From NCBI GenBank assembly GCA_905250125.1, contig CAJNOL010000409.1, positions 62,001 to 126,000 on the forward strand: a stretch of 64,000 bases of DNA. The letters run 5' to 3'. A program made the translations under genes and the position numbers. How positions within the stretch are numbered: position 1 is the stretch's first letter; each line of letters starts with the position of its first letter. Shown piece by piece: positions 36,715 to 48,768 of the stretch. This stretch comes from Rotaria sordida (taxonomy: Eukaryota > Rotifera > Eurotatoria > Philodinida > Philodinidae). The notes beneath the pieces are model-generated. The model saw nothing but the letters and a program-made list of their open reading frames with translations, was not told where the DNA came from and did not search any database.

Positions 36715-39477
36715 ATCAATACTATTTTACCAGTATAAAACGAACAAGAATGCGTTACAAATAAGTAAATAAACGTAAAAATTCAATCAATCGTGTCAAT
36801 AAACATTTGATCAATCAGTTCTATTTCTATTGGTCAATTTTAATCCAATGATCTAGTTAATTCTATCCTCCATTTTAGAAAGAAAAAATTTCAGTTATCT
36901 CAAATGCGATGTTAAATTTAACTGTAAATTTTAGTCAAGATTTCTAGTAACAAATGTAATAAACACAAGCAAAATCGACATAACCCATACTAATTCTGGC
37001 ATACACCTTGTTCTATTCATCGTTCAGAACAAAAAAAAAATTTACTCTGTATACTGTTTTATGAGATAGTCCAATGAATGTTTAAAGCAAAATATAGTAA
37101 GATGAGACCTTATTCTAATTGTCTAGAACACTCTATTAGCAGAAGCGATGGAACGATTTCAGTTTAGGGTAAGCTCACCTTTTTTAGTCAAACCGGTCTA
37201 GAGAACAGATTGAAAAGTGGTTTGCTTTATTTGTTTATAATGGTAAGCGCTATGAATTTTCTTGCTAGATTTTAATTCTTTGTGAGTGTGATAATGATCT
37301 AATTCTTTATTGTTTCGAACACAATTGGGAAGTAACGGAGAAATGCTGCTCAAGAAAATAGACTAAGAAGAAATAAAACTATTCATAACCAAAAAAAGTT
37401 TTTGTCTATTTTGATTTCTTGAAATAAAATCAGAACGGATGCTGTTCAAATCAACAAAATCTAATTTTTCTTTATGAATATGAAGAATAATAACATAATT
37501 TAAATGTTGTTGAGTCATTGAACAATGTAAATATACTTTCATTTATTCAATTCATAACACTAAAGGATCGTTCAACGATAGCTGTTGTTAGGAGTATTGT
37601 CAAATATAATGATAACGATTTATTGTATACAGAAAAACATAGTTTTTTCAACTTATTGTGCATTTAAAAGATAAAATGTAGACTGACTTTGTAACAACGT
37701 GTTATTTGTCAAAAGAAAATGAAAGTTAAATAGTAATAGAGAAGTTTTACGTTTAATATTTGTCTATCCAAGTCTCGTGGCTTTACTGTCTATGTCTATT
37801 ACGTTTTTTGCTTATTTAATGTTCGTTCTCGATTATGACGCAGAAACATTCAAATCGTATGAAATTTTGAGAACATATTAGGACAGGAGTAAAGAGATTA
37901 TGAGGAAAACTTTAGCTCGATGTCATGATATTTTCAGAAGATATTCATCAAACAAGAGTCGAAAGTAGTTCAGTCAGTGACTCAGATTTTTTTGTGAGTA
38001 CTTCATAAGAAGAAATTAATGCTTTATGGTTTGACAGATACTTGTATCTTAAAATTCTTTCATTTTATACTGAATAATAGGTGGGCAAGTTCAATAACCA
38101 AAAAAAGAAACGTTCTACAAAGGCCCAGTGAGTGAAATCTTCACAAAAACTTTTTTTTTCTTATGTATTAAATTAAGCTTAAGTCAAGAATCAAGTTCTG
38201 TAACTAAACAAGCTCTTTCTAACAAAGAAAAAGATTAACGGTATTCAATAAAGTTTATTTGAGAACTCCACATTACGTGATCAAAAAAGTTTGAACAGAA
38301 AATACGTGAAAAAATCCAGGTTTTGAACACTTTAAACCTAATAGCTGATTTCTTATTTTTTTGTCGAGATGAAGAAGCACAATTGAAATTTTTCATAAAA
38401 ATAATAGGTCGACTAACAATCACATTACGTACAAAATTCTATACTTTAGAATTTCTAAATAACTGTATCAATGCAATGTTAGATTTTCATGCGACAGATC
38501 TACTTGTTTAGAGAAGAAAGCATTTGAAAAATTTCGTTAGTATTGCTGTTTTATCAACTGTCGTACACACACTTCGTGACAAAAATAATTTAATAACTCA
38601 ATAAATCAGATCAAATCGAGTTTGAAAATCTTACTAGTTGTACTATCGAATGTGAATACAATAGAATAATATTTGAGAAATAGAAGAAGACAAATTTTTG
38701 AGTTCCCAGTCAATAATCATTCCATCAAATGCAATATAGGTTTTTTTCTCCAACATTCCACACTTGTTTTCTAAGGCATCTAAACCTTTTTTTTACGAGA
38801 TCGTCAAGGTTTTGTGAAGTATACTAGAGTTGATCTGAAGCTCTATACACTTCATATTTATGTATCCGAATAATAGAAGATTAATCATGAACACCTCCCC
38901 GGAAGTGTATAAATTTTATTTACGAATAGGTATAGTATAGCAAAAAAAAGTCTTTCTTCAACAATTGTTCAAAGAAAAACAAGCTAGAGTCAGTTACTAC
39001 AAACGATGCTTAGTTTCATCATTGAAATATTTAATAGTATACAATTCAAATTGACAATATCATTGAATTTTAGTATCTTCAATATCTTTGATACCGTGAT
39101 ATAGACGAAATTCACATTGACATCTGATCATCAATAATCAAATTTATTTCATCTTTCTTAACCACTATATTCAATTTCGTTTGCAAACACTGGAAATAGA
39201 ACTTAAATTATGTCCAAATCTATGGATCAACATCATTTATCCTTACCTCATAATTGATAAAATCAGTTCGATCCTTTTGGATTGTAATTTGCCGATGAAT
39301 ATATTTTAGTTATAGATCTTAATAAAAAGTTTTAAATAACATACACAAAGAATGACATAAAGGGATATATAATTAATTAATGATTGTCTATTTGAAATAA
39401 ATATTCATTATTCTAATGCTATACTAAATATAGTTGAAGATATATTCAAAGGATGAATTCTATTTATATTTGAATTA
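36715..39477. other. Intergenic, no gene recognised
   Basis: Upstream side of EXOC4. Overlapping ORFs at 38235-38423 (-) and 38323-38511 (+) have no recognisable similarity. No structural RNA or clear repeat seen. Confidence 0.5.
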
Positions 39478-40215
39478 AACCATCGTTTTAACGATTGGAA
39501 ATATATTTTTGTAAAAAAAATATTTAAGTTGACGACGGAATCGTGATGATGTGGTGAAGAAAAATATATATAAATTTATCTATAAAAATAATTATTTTAA
39601 AAGTTCAAAAAAACCAAAAAATTTAAAATAACAATCTTACCGAATGATTCCATAACACTAATAATCCAACAATTATTAAGATTTATTGAATAATTACATA
39701 ATGCAGACTTTCTATCGAAGACATTAATATTAAGTGAATATATTCGAAATATTGTGTATGATAATAAGAGAATAATAAAGAAAATAACGCGTACAAAAAT
39801 CATTGTTGTCAATTGATAATCAAGTTTACGACGTACAGTTGGAATTTGTCGTTGAATTAGATGACGAACATTATGATAGGCCAATGCACTGAATAAAGAT
39901 GAAATTAAAATTGGAAGCAATCCATGAAAAAAAAATATAATAAACAAACTAATAATAATACTTTAAACCTTGATTAGTTATTAAACAACCAAATGGAGAA
40001 AAATATCATGGAAAATAATATAAGGTATTGTCTGTAAAATACATAATATAATTGCTACGATAATTAAACATCGTGCAAGTTTTATAATATACTTATTTTT
40101 CGAATATCAGATCGATGATAAGTTGAAAGATATTGATCAAATGCTTCAAAACATACTATAGAATCAATAAGAAGTCGATATGATTGACCTAATTTTGTTT
40201 TTATTTTACAATAGA
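39478..40215 (-). pseudogene. Decayed rhodopsin-like GPCR, paralogue of the receptor at 56.5 kb
   Basis: Reading the minus strand in successive frames recovers most of a seven-helix receptor. A TM3 region contains the Asp-Gln-Tyr equivalent of the DRY motif (EAFDQYLSTYH). It is followed by TM4 (ARCLIIVAIILCIL), TM5 (LLPILISSLFSALAYHNVR), then a basic loop and TM6 (VRVIFFIILLLSYTIFRIYSLN). After an intron at the same position as in the intact paralogue comes FFFTTSSRFRRQLKYF. Stops and frame changes fall between TM3 and TM4 (about 40100) and before TM5 (about 39950), and the last splice no longer keeps frame. TM1-2 are missing or unrecognisable. Homology to the gene at 56508-57569 is clear along the retained part, so this is a dead copy rather than a different family. 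Confidence 0.75.
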
Positions 40216-40877
40216 TAATGGATATATTTACCGATTACCTTGAAAAATTTTCACTTTAGTAAATGGGTAATTCCATGGGGTCTATACCACTTTTTGGACA
40301 AAGATTTTTTTTAAATTTTTTATCGTTTTGTCTGGCTAATGAGCGTTAGAAAAGCACAACGGACAGAAAAAAAATCAAACTTGTCCGATTATTTTTAGTT
40401 AACGCTCGAAAAAATCAGGTACATGTACTGCTAATTATGCACTATATTCAGACTTTTTTTCCATAGGATTTTTAATCATTTATAAACAAATTTGGATCAT
40501 TTATCTAGCTTTTAGTATTCGAAAACAGTCACGGATAGATTATTTTGATATCTATCAACTTAAGTCTAATATATTAGATCTCTCACAATGGAATTGATCA
40601 TTGATTTTACACGGGACGCTTCACAGAAACATTTTTTTCTTTTTTTCGTGGAAAATGAACTGTAATAAAGAAAAGTGGTTCTTTCTCCTCTGTTAACTAT
40701 ACATAATACGCCTCTTTAGTGTGTGTTTGATGGTATATATATTCAATAGAGGCAGCTTTGTCAGTTAAACGAAATAATCATTGGATATTACTGAAACAAA
40801 TCAAAACGCTAACGAAATTTTTCTCATCCCAGTAGTTTCGGAATCTTTGACAACATTTAATATTGATTTTTGACATC
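40216..40877. other. Intergenic between receptor pseudogene and transposase-like gene
   Basis: No gene. A small imperfect inverted repeat (TGAGCGTTAGAAAAG against TTTTAGTTAACGCTC) lies at about 40340-40415. It might be the left end of the element carrying the downstream gene, but no matching right end could be found past the gap. Confidence 0.4.
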
Positions 40878-42970
40878 ATGCCACGGCCTAAACCTTGTCA
40901 ACATCATCTTCGTCATAAGAATGCCGTTAATTTGCCTAAAGCATATCACTCTGTTCCGTTGAAACTGCTAAAGTTCATGAGTACACGTGATGATATACAG
41001 GATTTGAATGTACGTTGGTTATGTCCCAATTGTTACACGTTCGAAATGAAAGAGTTGAGACAAAATCAACAAGAGGAAACTCAACGGAATGAACTGGAAG
41101 ACGAAGAAGAACACACGACAAGTGATGAACCTGACAGCAACAACGAAGACGGTGAAGAAAGCGTTTCATCCCAATCCAATTGTACAACTAGCTGTAGTTC
41201 TCAAGAAAGTTCTAGTTCCGATGGTGATTTGTACGAGCTCAACTACAAACAAGAAAAAGCATTGAAGGAATTAAAGACTATCTTTGCAGCTCTTGATCTA
41301 CTCCCTATACATGATCGGTGAGTTCATCTATTTTTGATTTTTAATTTATATGATTGAAATCAATTAGATCCAATGTGACTCCAATTCGTCAACAAATCGA
41401 TGAATTATATCGAAAACTTTATCATCTATGTGATATGCTTGAAAGCACGGACAAGGATTCGAATGACCCAAATCTCCACGATATTCTCGTATCTGAATCT
41501 AATCAGTTGCTGTCTGGTTTGAGAAACCTATACCATGACAGTGATGAATCAGATCAAATTCGAATAATGACTATTTCGCCAAAGCACTGGGGTCGTGAAA
41601 AGATTTGAAAATGGTGAGTGTTCACAGGCATCTGTGAAATAATATCAGTTATTCTCTTGTTCAGGTTTCAGTCGACCGAAAATCAAGCTCGTCAAATAGT
41701 CATGCTTCGACGCCATGAACAAGTTCTCGCTTATCCTCAATATTCAACCGGCAACAAACCTTTGTCAAGAAATATTATCGACACCGTTATTGACTTCTAC
41801 CGAGAAGATGGTATTAGCCGAATCTCTTCAAATTCCAAGGATATTATTCAGATTAATAAAAACCCAATATCATTACGCTTCATGGAGATGACTGTACTCG
41901 AAGCTTACCATATATTTCAAGGACAATTCCCGAATGCTGTTAGTCGATCAAGTTTCTATTCTCTCAGGCCTAGAGAGGTCAAAATTACCTCACCACATGA
42001 CACTTGTATATGCCTGTATCATGAGAACATGACTCTCGCTCTTAAGGTATGCTTTTTCGCGACATATACTGCCTTGTTTTTCCTTGACTGGAGCTTTTAA
42101 TCAGAAAGTAGTCCTCTCATGCATATATGTACTTTTTTCTGTAAAAAAATTTGAAATCATAAATTTATCTCATCAACTGCATTGTAGGCATTAAACAATT
42201 ATCTCGAACGGAAGGGCAATCTTTCTACGTGGTCGCAGAAATACACTACGGACGATCTGATACGTCGATTTGTGTGCGATGAATCAACTGAAGCATGCTT
42301 TACAAGCGAATGTAATTCTTGTTCAGCGAACAAAAGTTTAATACAACTTTTAACTGAAGATTTCGGTAATGATATCGATTTTGATGATTTCTACTCATGG
42401 ACGGTGTGGAAAAAGACTAATAACAAGTTCGATTTGCAGAAAATAAATGCTCCTATTGATTCACTTCTTTTCGAAATGAATGAGCAATGGCCATCGTTCC
42501 TCCTTCATTCATATTGTAATCGTCAGCAGCGGGAACACATAGCGCTACTTCACTCACAATCCAGCAATAAGTCTTTCATTATAGCTGAAATTGATTTCTC
42601 GATGAACTACTCTTTGATACGACAGCGTGAAGTACAACAAGTTTTTTTTTCTCATCAACAAGCCAGTCTTTTCACTGCTCATCTTATTATTGGTGAAGAA
42701 CAACGAAACCTCGCTATCATTAGTGATCGTCTAGAGCATGATACGGCTTTCGTCTACTGTNNNNNNNNNNNNNNNNNNNNNNNNNNNNNNNNNNNNNNNN
42801 NNNNNNNNNNNNNNNNNNNNNNNNNNNNNNNNNNNNNNNNNNNNNNNNNNNNNNNNNNNNCCAGTCTGCAACGCATTTATCTTTTTGCACAAGAAAATAA
42901 TTAGTATTTTTTCAGTTTCATTCGAATTAGCGATACTTATTTTTGAAGCTCACGACGGTCAGATATTGAG
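40878..42970 (+). pseudogene. DDE/RNase H-like transposase-type gene, interrupted by a stop and an assembly gap
   Basis: Exons 40878-41317, 41368-41613, 41665-42046 and 42188 into the gap join in phase. The N terminus has Cys/His pairs suggestive of a zinc-binding domain (PKPCQHHLRH, then WLCPNC), followed by an acidic Ser/Glu-rich segment. Residues from exon 3 on match, as I recall it, a large multicopy family of uncharacterised metazoan proteins with an RNase H-like core: YREDGISRISSNSKD, RSSFYSLRPREV, CICLYHENM, AEIDFSMNYS and AIISDRLEHDTAFVY. The last is near where the catalytic Asp is expected. Exon 2 ends with an in-frame TGA at 41606-41608 before the otherwise perfect splice, so this copy carries a nonsense mutation. 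After the N gap, IYLFAQEN continues the family pattern but the frame seems to shift at about 42900. I call it a broken mobile-element gene; the superfamily name is uncertain. Confidence 0.65.
42761..42860. other. Assembly gap (100 N)
   Basis: Exactly 100 N, the usual placeholder for a gap of unknown size. It removes part of the catalytic core of the transposase-like gene. Confidence 0.99.
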
Positions 42971-43078
42971 ATCTAGCTGTCTCGAGTTCGTTTGATCTCG
43001 ATCAGACCACTTCAACATAGTCTGCAAGCATCATTTAAGAGAGTCCAGCGAAATAAGAGAAATGGTATGAAATGAATC

Positions 43079-43198
43079 GAGGCCACAGGAGAGCCTTAAT
43101 GACAAACCAACAGAATTGAGTGTTGGTAAAATATGGAAGTTCCATGTTTTACCAAAACTGAGGCCCATTGCTCCACCATTACGAGTTTCCTGTGGCCT
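43079..43198. repeat. Nested hairpins, 120 bases
   Basis: An outer inverted repeat, GAGGCCACAGGA (43079-43090) with TCCTGTGGCCT (43188-43198), encloses an inner 16-base stem. The inner stem is TTGGTAAAATATGGAA (43123-43138) against TTCCATGTTTTACCAA (43140-43155), with one mismatch and a single-base loop. It could be a miniature transposon or a structured RNA; no promoter or conservation evidence is available. Confidence 0.55.
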
Positions 43199-43347
43199 AG
43201 ATTTATTTCACAATATTTTCTTTATCTCGGTGAACTCCTTTAACTTAGTACCACAGCAGTCCTTTCTCGATCATTGAGTAATCTCTCAGAATGTTCTCGA
43301 CCAATAAATAATTGAGAAATAATCTAGACAAAAAGGACACACTAAAA

Positions 43348-44273
43348 TATACTTAGATCTGACCAAAAGTTCTGTCATTATTAAATAAAAATATAAAGAT
43401 AAGGAGATATTTTTAATTTTATTTTATCAAATGTTGAGGATAGTTACCAGTATTATTTATTCCAAAATCAATCTTTTCTAACAATTAATTAAAAGTTTTT
43501 TGAACTCTTTTTCTGAAAAATTTTTTAGCTACCTTGGAAATCGTATGAGCTAATCATGTTTCATTTGTTTTAAAAATTTACCGAAATTTTATTCGATTAT
43601 GTCTGTTACGTTCTAGCATTACTAGTGATGAGATATGGATTTATTTTAGATAGATTAGTTTATAAGTCATCTAATGCTAGCTGGCATATTGAAGATGAAT
43701 CGTCAAAAACTATTGCTTATGGAGACAGATTTGAATCAAAATTTTGGTTGGTATATTCTTTAAATCAAATAATCCTGAGTGTAGATAAAGGCAATGCTGT
43801 GGGTCACAAGTATTATATTGAAAATTGTCTGAAGCCTTTTGCTAATGTAATATAAAAACAGACAGAGACATCAGGTCCCAAATGTTCAAAATTGCTTGAC
43901 GATCATCGTTAACTTCATACTCGTCCAATGTTATTAATTATTCGACAGAGGGAGATATCAATATAATGTCACACCTACCATATTCGCCAGACCTGATACT
44001 ACGTAATCTATGATTAGGTGATTGTGTCGGACGTAGTTTAACTGATTAAATAAATGAAATATGATGTGCTCATGCGGTTTCCAGGATAGCTAAAAAATTT
44101 TTAGAAAAAGAGTTCAAAAAAAAAACTTTTAATTAATTGTTAGAAAAGACTGATCTTGGAATAAATAATACTGGCAACTATCTTCAACATTTGATAAATT
44201 AAGATTAAAAATATCTTCTTATCTTTATTTTTTTATTTAATGATGGCAGAACTTTTGGTCAGACCTAAGTATA
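43348..44273 (+). mobile_element. Mariner-like transposon, decayed, with about 200-base terminal inverted repeats
   Basis: Arms at 43348-43550 and 44068-44273 are close reverse complements, beginning TATACTTAGATCTGACCAAA and ending with the complement of TATACTTAGGTCTGACCAAA. The ACTTAG.TCTGACCAAAAGTTCTG terminus is typical of mariner. TA lies at both ends. About 520 bases between the arms hold a transposase remnant (see 43625-44040). An intact mariner is about 1.3 kb, so this copy has lost its 5' half. Confidence 0.8.
43625..44040 (+). pseudogene. Mariner transposase fragment
   Basis: An open frame at 43625-43855 contains the segment GHKYYIENCLKPFANVI, characteristic of the mariner DDD catalytic domain. 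Downstream, in shifted frames, LLDDHR and HLPYSPDL can be read; these correspond to the HDNARPH and HPPYSPDLAPCDF blocks carrying the second and third catalytic Asp. Stop codons and frameshifts separate them, and the DNA-binding N terminus is missing. Non-functional. Confidence 0.75.
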
Positions 44274-45384
44274 TATAACATCAAAAGAACAGAAAAAGAG
44301 AAAGAGAAGGTGAACATATAAAATGGTATAGATGCCATATCACAACAGACACAGTAATGCAGCACATTTCATTCTAGTGTGTGCGATAGCTGACTGTCTC
44401 GATAAAAATACAGCCGAGAAAGCTGAAATTTTCTCAGATGGTTTGCGATAGAGTTCAGAACCTGTTTAGCAACGATCAAAAAAAAGAAATGAATTTAAAA
44501 AACTTGTAGAAGCTTTCAGTTTCTTCTGAACATACAGAGGCAATAAACTGATGATCAACATTGAAAACCACGCGAAAGTCTCTCAGCATCGATAGGGAGG
44601 CTGTATATTTGTGTGGGGAAAGATGATGAGTATGTGAGTTGCGAGCATGGGTGGTGTGATGTAAGAGTATGCGTGAATGTTGGTAAAATGGAGATCCTCA
44701 CGCTCACCCACATACTCAGTGGCAGATCTAGGTACATATTGAGGTACTTACGTTTCCTAGAAGGGTAAATGTAGTTTCAACTAGAGATGAAATCGGTTCA
44801 CGTTTATTAAAATCTAAACTGAACCGAACCAAAAAATAATTTTTTCAAAACTGCACAAGGAATAACTAAAATAAAATAATCGTTTGATGAATTCCTTTAT
44901 CTTATTCCAGACAACTTTCATCTATTATAAATTAGTACATATATATATATATATATATATATGTAAGTAAGTCCATTTTTTGTTTGTGATTCAAGGTTCT
45001 TGTTACTTAAGGAAGATGATGGTGATGATATTAATGCATCAATCAATGATAATGAATTGATTCCTGTTGATGATATAAAATGAGTTTAACTAGGATTAAA
45101 TTCATCACAAATTTGAATATTTTTATTCATGTTTCTCCTACAAGATGAATATGTCATATAACAATACTTGCACGATACAAATTTTTCAAATTATTTAGGT
45201 TTTTCTTCATCAAGTTTTCGATCAGGAACATTGGAAGATTTTCAACAGTTGGATCTTTTATCTTTGATGTCAACAGTAATCTAATCTTTTTGTTTTAAGT
45301 ATAAAGCAATTGTTTCTACAGTCAAAGATTAAAAAGAACGAGATACATGGAATACATGAGCTGATGACTAGGATGAATTAGAAG
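44274..45384. other. Intergenic between two transposons
   Basis: No intact gene. A microsatellite lies at 44939. A minus-strand ORF of 60 codons (44555-44737) is composition-driven. Fragments such as AATCGGTTCACG and GAACCGAACC near 44789-44830 form weak inverted pairs, perhaps remains of another element. Confidence 0.4.
44938..44962. repeat. (AT)n microsatellite
   Basis: About twelve AT units without interruption. Confidence 0.9.
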
Positions 45385-48215
45385 ATGAAGTAATGCCGAT
45401 TCAGAAAAAAAGATGAGTGGGTAATTTTTTAAATAACGTTGCACTACAACCACCTATCGAAGTCGGGTTTGGATCGTTTGAAAGAGGCTTACCTAGCACA
45501 TCCATCCATATAAAATTGTTGAGAACCAAATATTGATGGTATTGAACCGAATTTTTATCGATTTTACCTTACACATAATATTTTTCAAGTTGCCATTATT
45601 GATATTTTTGATGATGGCGGATCGATTGGCAATGCTTATTTCCCTGTAGAACAAGTCTTTTTCTATCAAAAAAGAACTACTAATGATTGTACGATATTGT
45701 CTTCATATGTGATTTTATTATCAACTCGGATATACATATATGTCATGATCTTAAAGGATATTTATAACTGCCACACCCACATATATGACTATGCGTAGAT
45801 TGGATGAAATTTTTGCGTTCTAGTTTGAGTATTTTTTCTGCTGGTTGTACTTACAACACAATTTCAACAGTTAATAATAAGTCTATTGACGACGTCTACT
45901 ATAAAAATGCCTACAGGCCATGAGTTTTTTTATGAAATGAAGGAGATATTTTTCAATGCTATTAAGTTTGGCGAAAAAGAAGAGCTTGGACCAATAATGC
46001 CACTCTTTAATGTAAACGAACGACTCTCATCCATGTTGTATATCTCGATGAGATCTGTCGAGAAATTGAAAAACAAGATGAGAGACATCGAACATGAGAT
46101 GATGGCACAGAAGAAAAAAATGGATGAGGAGAAACAGCAGATGGAGAATCGAAAACTTTAGGTGATTCGTCGACTTCGAAATCTACGATCAAGATCATCG
46201 TCGTCGTCATCTTCATCCAGCATCAGTATTAACACCAAGGCAACCAGTTTTCCCGTCCCTAATCCAGCACGAAAGCTATCAAATTCTGGCCCTTCACCAA
46301 TCGTTTTGATTGAGCAACACCAAGAAAATATTCGATAAGTTCGGTTTGTTCGAAGAATAGCATCAATACGAAGAACGATTTGTTTAGATTTTATGTTCAT
46401 TGTCTTTTGGTAGAACGAATCTATCCTACCATCGACACGATTCTTGTTCCTATTCTGACTGAAGATGCTAATTTTCCTATCCAGTCGAAAGCATTGCTAT
46501 GGCAGTGGATGAAAAAACTCGAATTTGAATACGAACGAACATCGAAAGTTGTCGTCCCACCCGATATCCTCGCATTTATGGCTGCGCATGCACGCTACTT
46601 TGCTGCCATCGATGAACTGAGCGCCGATGGTTCTAAGATGTTTTGGCATGATGAGACATGGTGTAACAAAAATGAAGAAAGGCATTTTGTTTGGATCGAT
46701 GGAACAACACATATTGGCCGACTTCGACGCAATCAGGGCAAAAGTAATGATAATTTCTTTTATAATCCAGCTGACTAATGCTTATTGTTACAGGTAAAAG
46801 ACTAGCGATAGCTGCACTTTTGAACGAATCGGGTTTTCATAAGGAAATAATCGACATGTAAGAATGTGATGAAAATCATAGTATGAACTCAAGACAGTTT
46901 CTGACCTGAATTGATCGAACAGCTTCTCTTTTAAGAGAAGAGCACGGTATTATGATTTTTAACCTTTTACCATAACGTTCATTGTTGATATACGTAGGCA
47001 AGCAAGCTAAAATCGACGTGATTATCGATAATGCAACTTGGCACAATCAACTTACTGAAGACACTATTCCTCCCAAGAGAGCATGGCAAAAAAAACTCAT
47101 CGTTCAGTGGTTGATAAATCACGATATTACAGTCCCCATGAAAGCCACTAAAGCCGAGTTACTCGAGCTCGTTTTCGATAATCTACCACCAAAGTCTTAC
47201 GTGGTTGATGATGATGATGTAGTCAAAAAATACAATGTCGATATTTTGCGGCTAGTTATTATTCTTTCAAATCATTTTTACTCTAATACATATATTTTTA
47301 TAGTTTGCCAGTGAAGCGTTGTATGCTCAATCCGATTGAGTTAGGATGGACTGGCTTAAAAAATGATGTATCTGACAAGAATGTTAACGTTAGCTTTAGT
47401 GACATTCGACACTTGGCCCACCAATGGATGATGTCCTTGAATAGAGAAACCTCTATGGGATATATCGATCAAACGCGCAAGACTGAAGACATCTTCAAGA
47501 AGTCTGATCGATTCACTGAAGAAATCGGGGAACAGTTGGTGAATGAAGAGGAAGAAGTCGGTTCGGCGGCAGAAGAAATGATTGATTGATAATATGAGTC
47601 GCTGCTCTTTTTCTTTTCATGTTTCTGTATACAAATATGGTCCTAGATGTGTTACTTATAGTCAAAAGTATTTGTGGAATATGATGTACATATTCGAAGT
47701 TGACAACTTAATAACATATGAAAACGATATCGTACAATCATTAGTGGTTATATTTTGATTGAAAAAGACTTGTCCTACAGGAAAATAATCATTGTCAATC
47801 GATCCGCTATCATCAAAAACATCACTAATGATAATTTGAAAAATATTATGTGCAAGGTAAAATCAATAAAAATTCGGTTCAATACCATCAATATTTGGTT
47901 CATAACTTTTGAACAAATTGAGATAAATACTTCGACCTTTCGTAGATTTATTGCCTTTCAGCCGCTGATCCTAATCTACTTCTCAAAGCTTAAAATTCTT
48001 TCTCTCTTCATAGCACAACAGCCTACACTTTCAAGGTGAACATAGATCACAACTTATTCATCAAAATGAATCTCAACAATTTTATATGGATCGATATGCT
48101 AGGTAAGTCTCTTTCGAACGACGCAAACCCGAGTTCGATAGGTGGTTGTAGTACAGAGTTATTAAAAAAATCGCCCACACGCCTATTTTTTCTGAATGGG
48201 CATCAATCATTTGAT
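45385..48215 (+). mobile_element. IS630/Tc1-like DNA transposon with several-hundred-base terminal inverted repeats
   Basis: The left arm (about 45385-45750) and right arm (about 47690-48215) are reverse complements over long blocks. Examples are CTACAACCACCTATCGAA (left, 45447) with its complement at about 48130-48150, and ATATTGATGGTATTGAACCG (left, 45530) with its complement near 47880-47900. The right arm carries about 170 bases (about 47905-48078) absent from the left, apparently a deletion in the left arm at a 2-3-base microhomology. Between the arms lies one transposase pseudogene. Target-site duplication could not be fixed because the outermost bases have diverged. Total length is about 2.8 kb, and the arms are far longer than the 20-30 bases usual for Tc1. 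Confidence 0.78.
45907..47589 (+). pseudogene. DDE transposase (IS630/Tc1-like), multiply interrupted
   Basis: The three catalytic neighbourhoods are recognisable. MFWHDETWCNKNEE (about 46640) gives the first Asp in the DETW context of IS630-like enzymes. DVIIDNATWHNQ (about 47017) gives the second. CMLNPIELGW (about 47325) gives the Glu. The N-terminal part is helical and charged (KEIFFNAIKFGEKEELGP, then a Met/Lys/Gln-rich coil) with a serine run. Breaks: TAG at about 46159-46161; further stops near 46336 and 46380; TAA at 46859-46861, where the context predicts a Tyr; and TGA at 46907-46909, where it predicts a Trp. A spliceable intron at about 46743-46795 and another at about 47250-47304 suggest that the live ancestor had introns. 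The C terminus is acidic and ends at 47587-47589. Confidence 0.75.
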
Positions 48216-48768
48216 CTGTCTATGAACGGAGTTCCAGATCGAAAGATACCATAATTTGATTTTTTGGTAAATACCTAAAACTGGATCGAAAATTCAGTAG
48301 TACAATTTCCGGATTTATTCTAGCATTAAAATGTATGGACGCTTTCAATTGTTTGTCAATTTTGTACGTCGTATGAAGTTTTCATGATTTTATTTTAATA
48401 TATTTTTTTAGTCTTCGTAATAAATTTCTCTTTTAGTAGATGTCTATCGTACTTATTAATGATTTCAATAAATTCTACTGTAGTTGCCATGCAAGATAGA
48501 CGTGTCAAAATATTTTGTTTTTCCTTCAAAAAAAAATTTGAAAAGTATTGATTATTGTGTATATTCTATAGGATCTATTTCACTCTCTTGGTTTTATTCG
48601 TATTAGAAATGGCATCTATATCATCTAATCCTTAGGTAAATATATTCTTGATTGTTCTAATCTTTTCCATCGTTTTTTCTTTTTCGATACATGATACGAA
48701 CACATACGCATAAAGATTTATATTTTTGATGCATTACTTTTAAAATTGTCAAGACAAAACGAATACGA
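48216..48768. other. Intergenic upstream of TMED
   Basis: No gene; presumed TMED promoter region. The ORF at 48036-48254 belongs to the transposon arm. Confidence 0.45.

Noticed and set aside
42738-42995. ORFs crossing the N runs
   Set aside because: Translation through N is meaningless; only the real sequence on each side was used. The same holds for 63416-63798.
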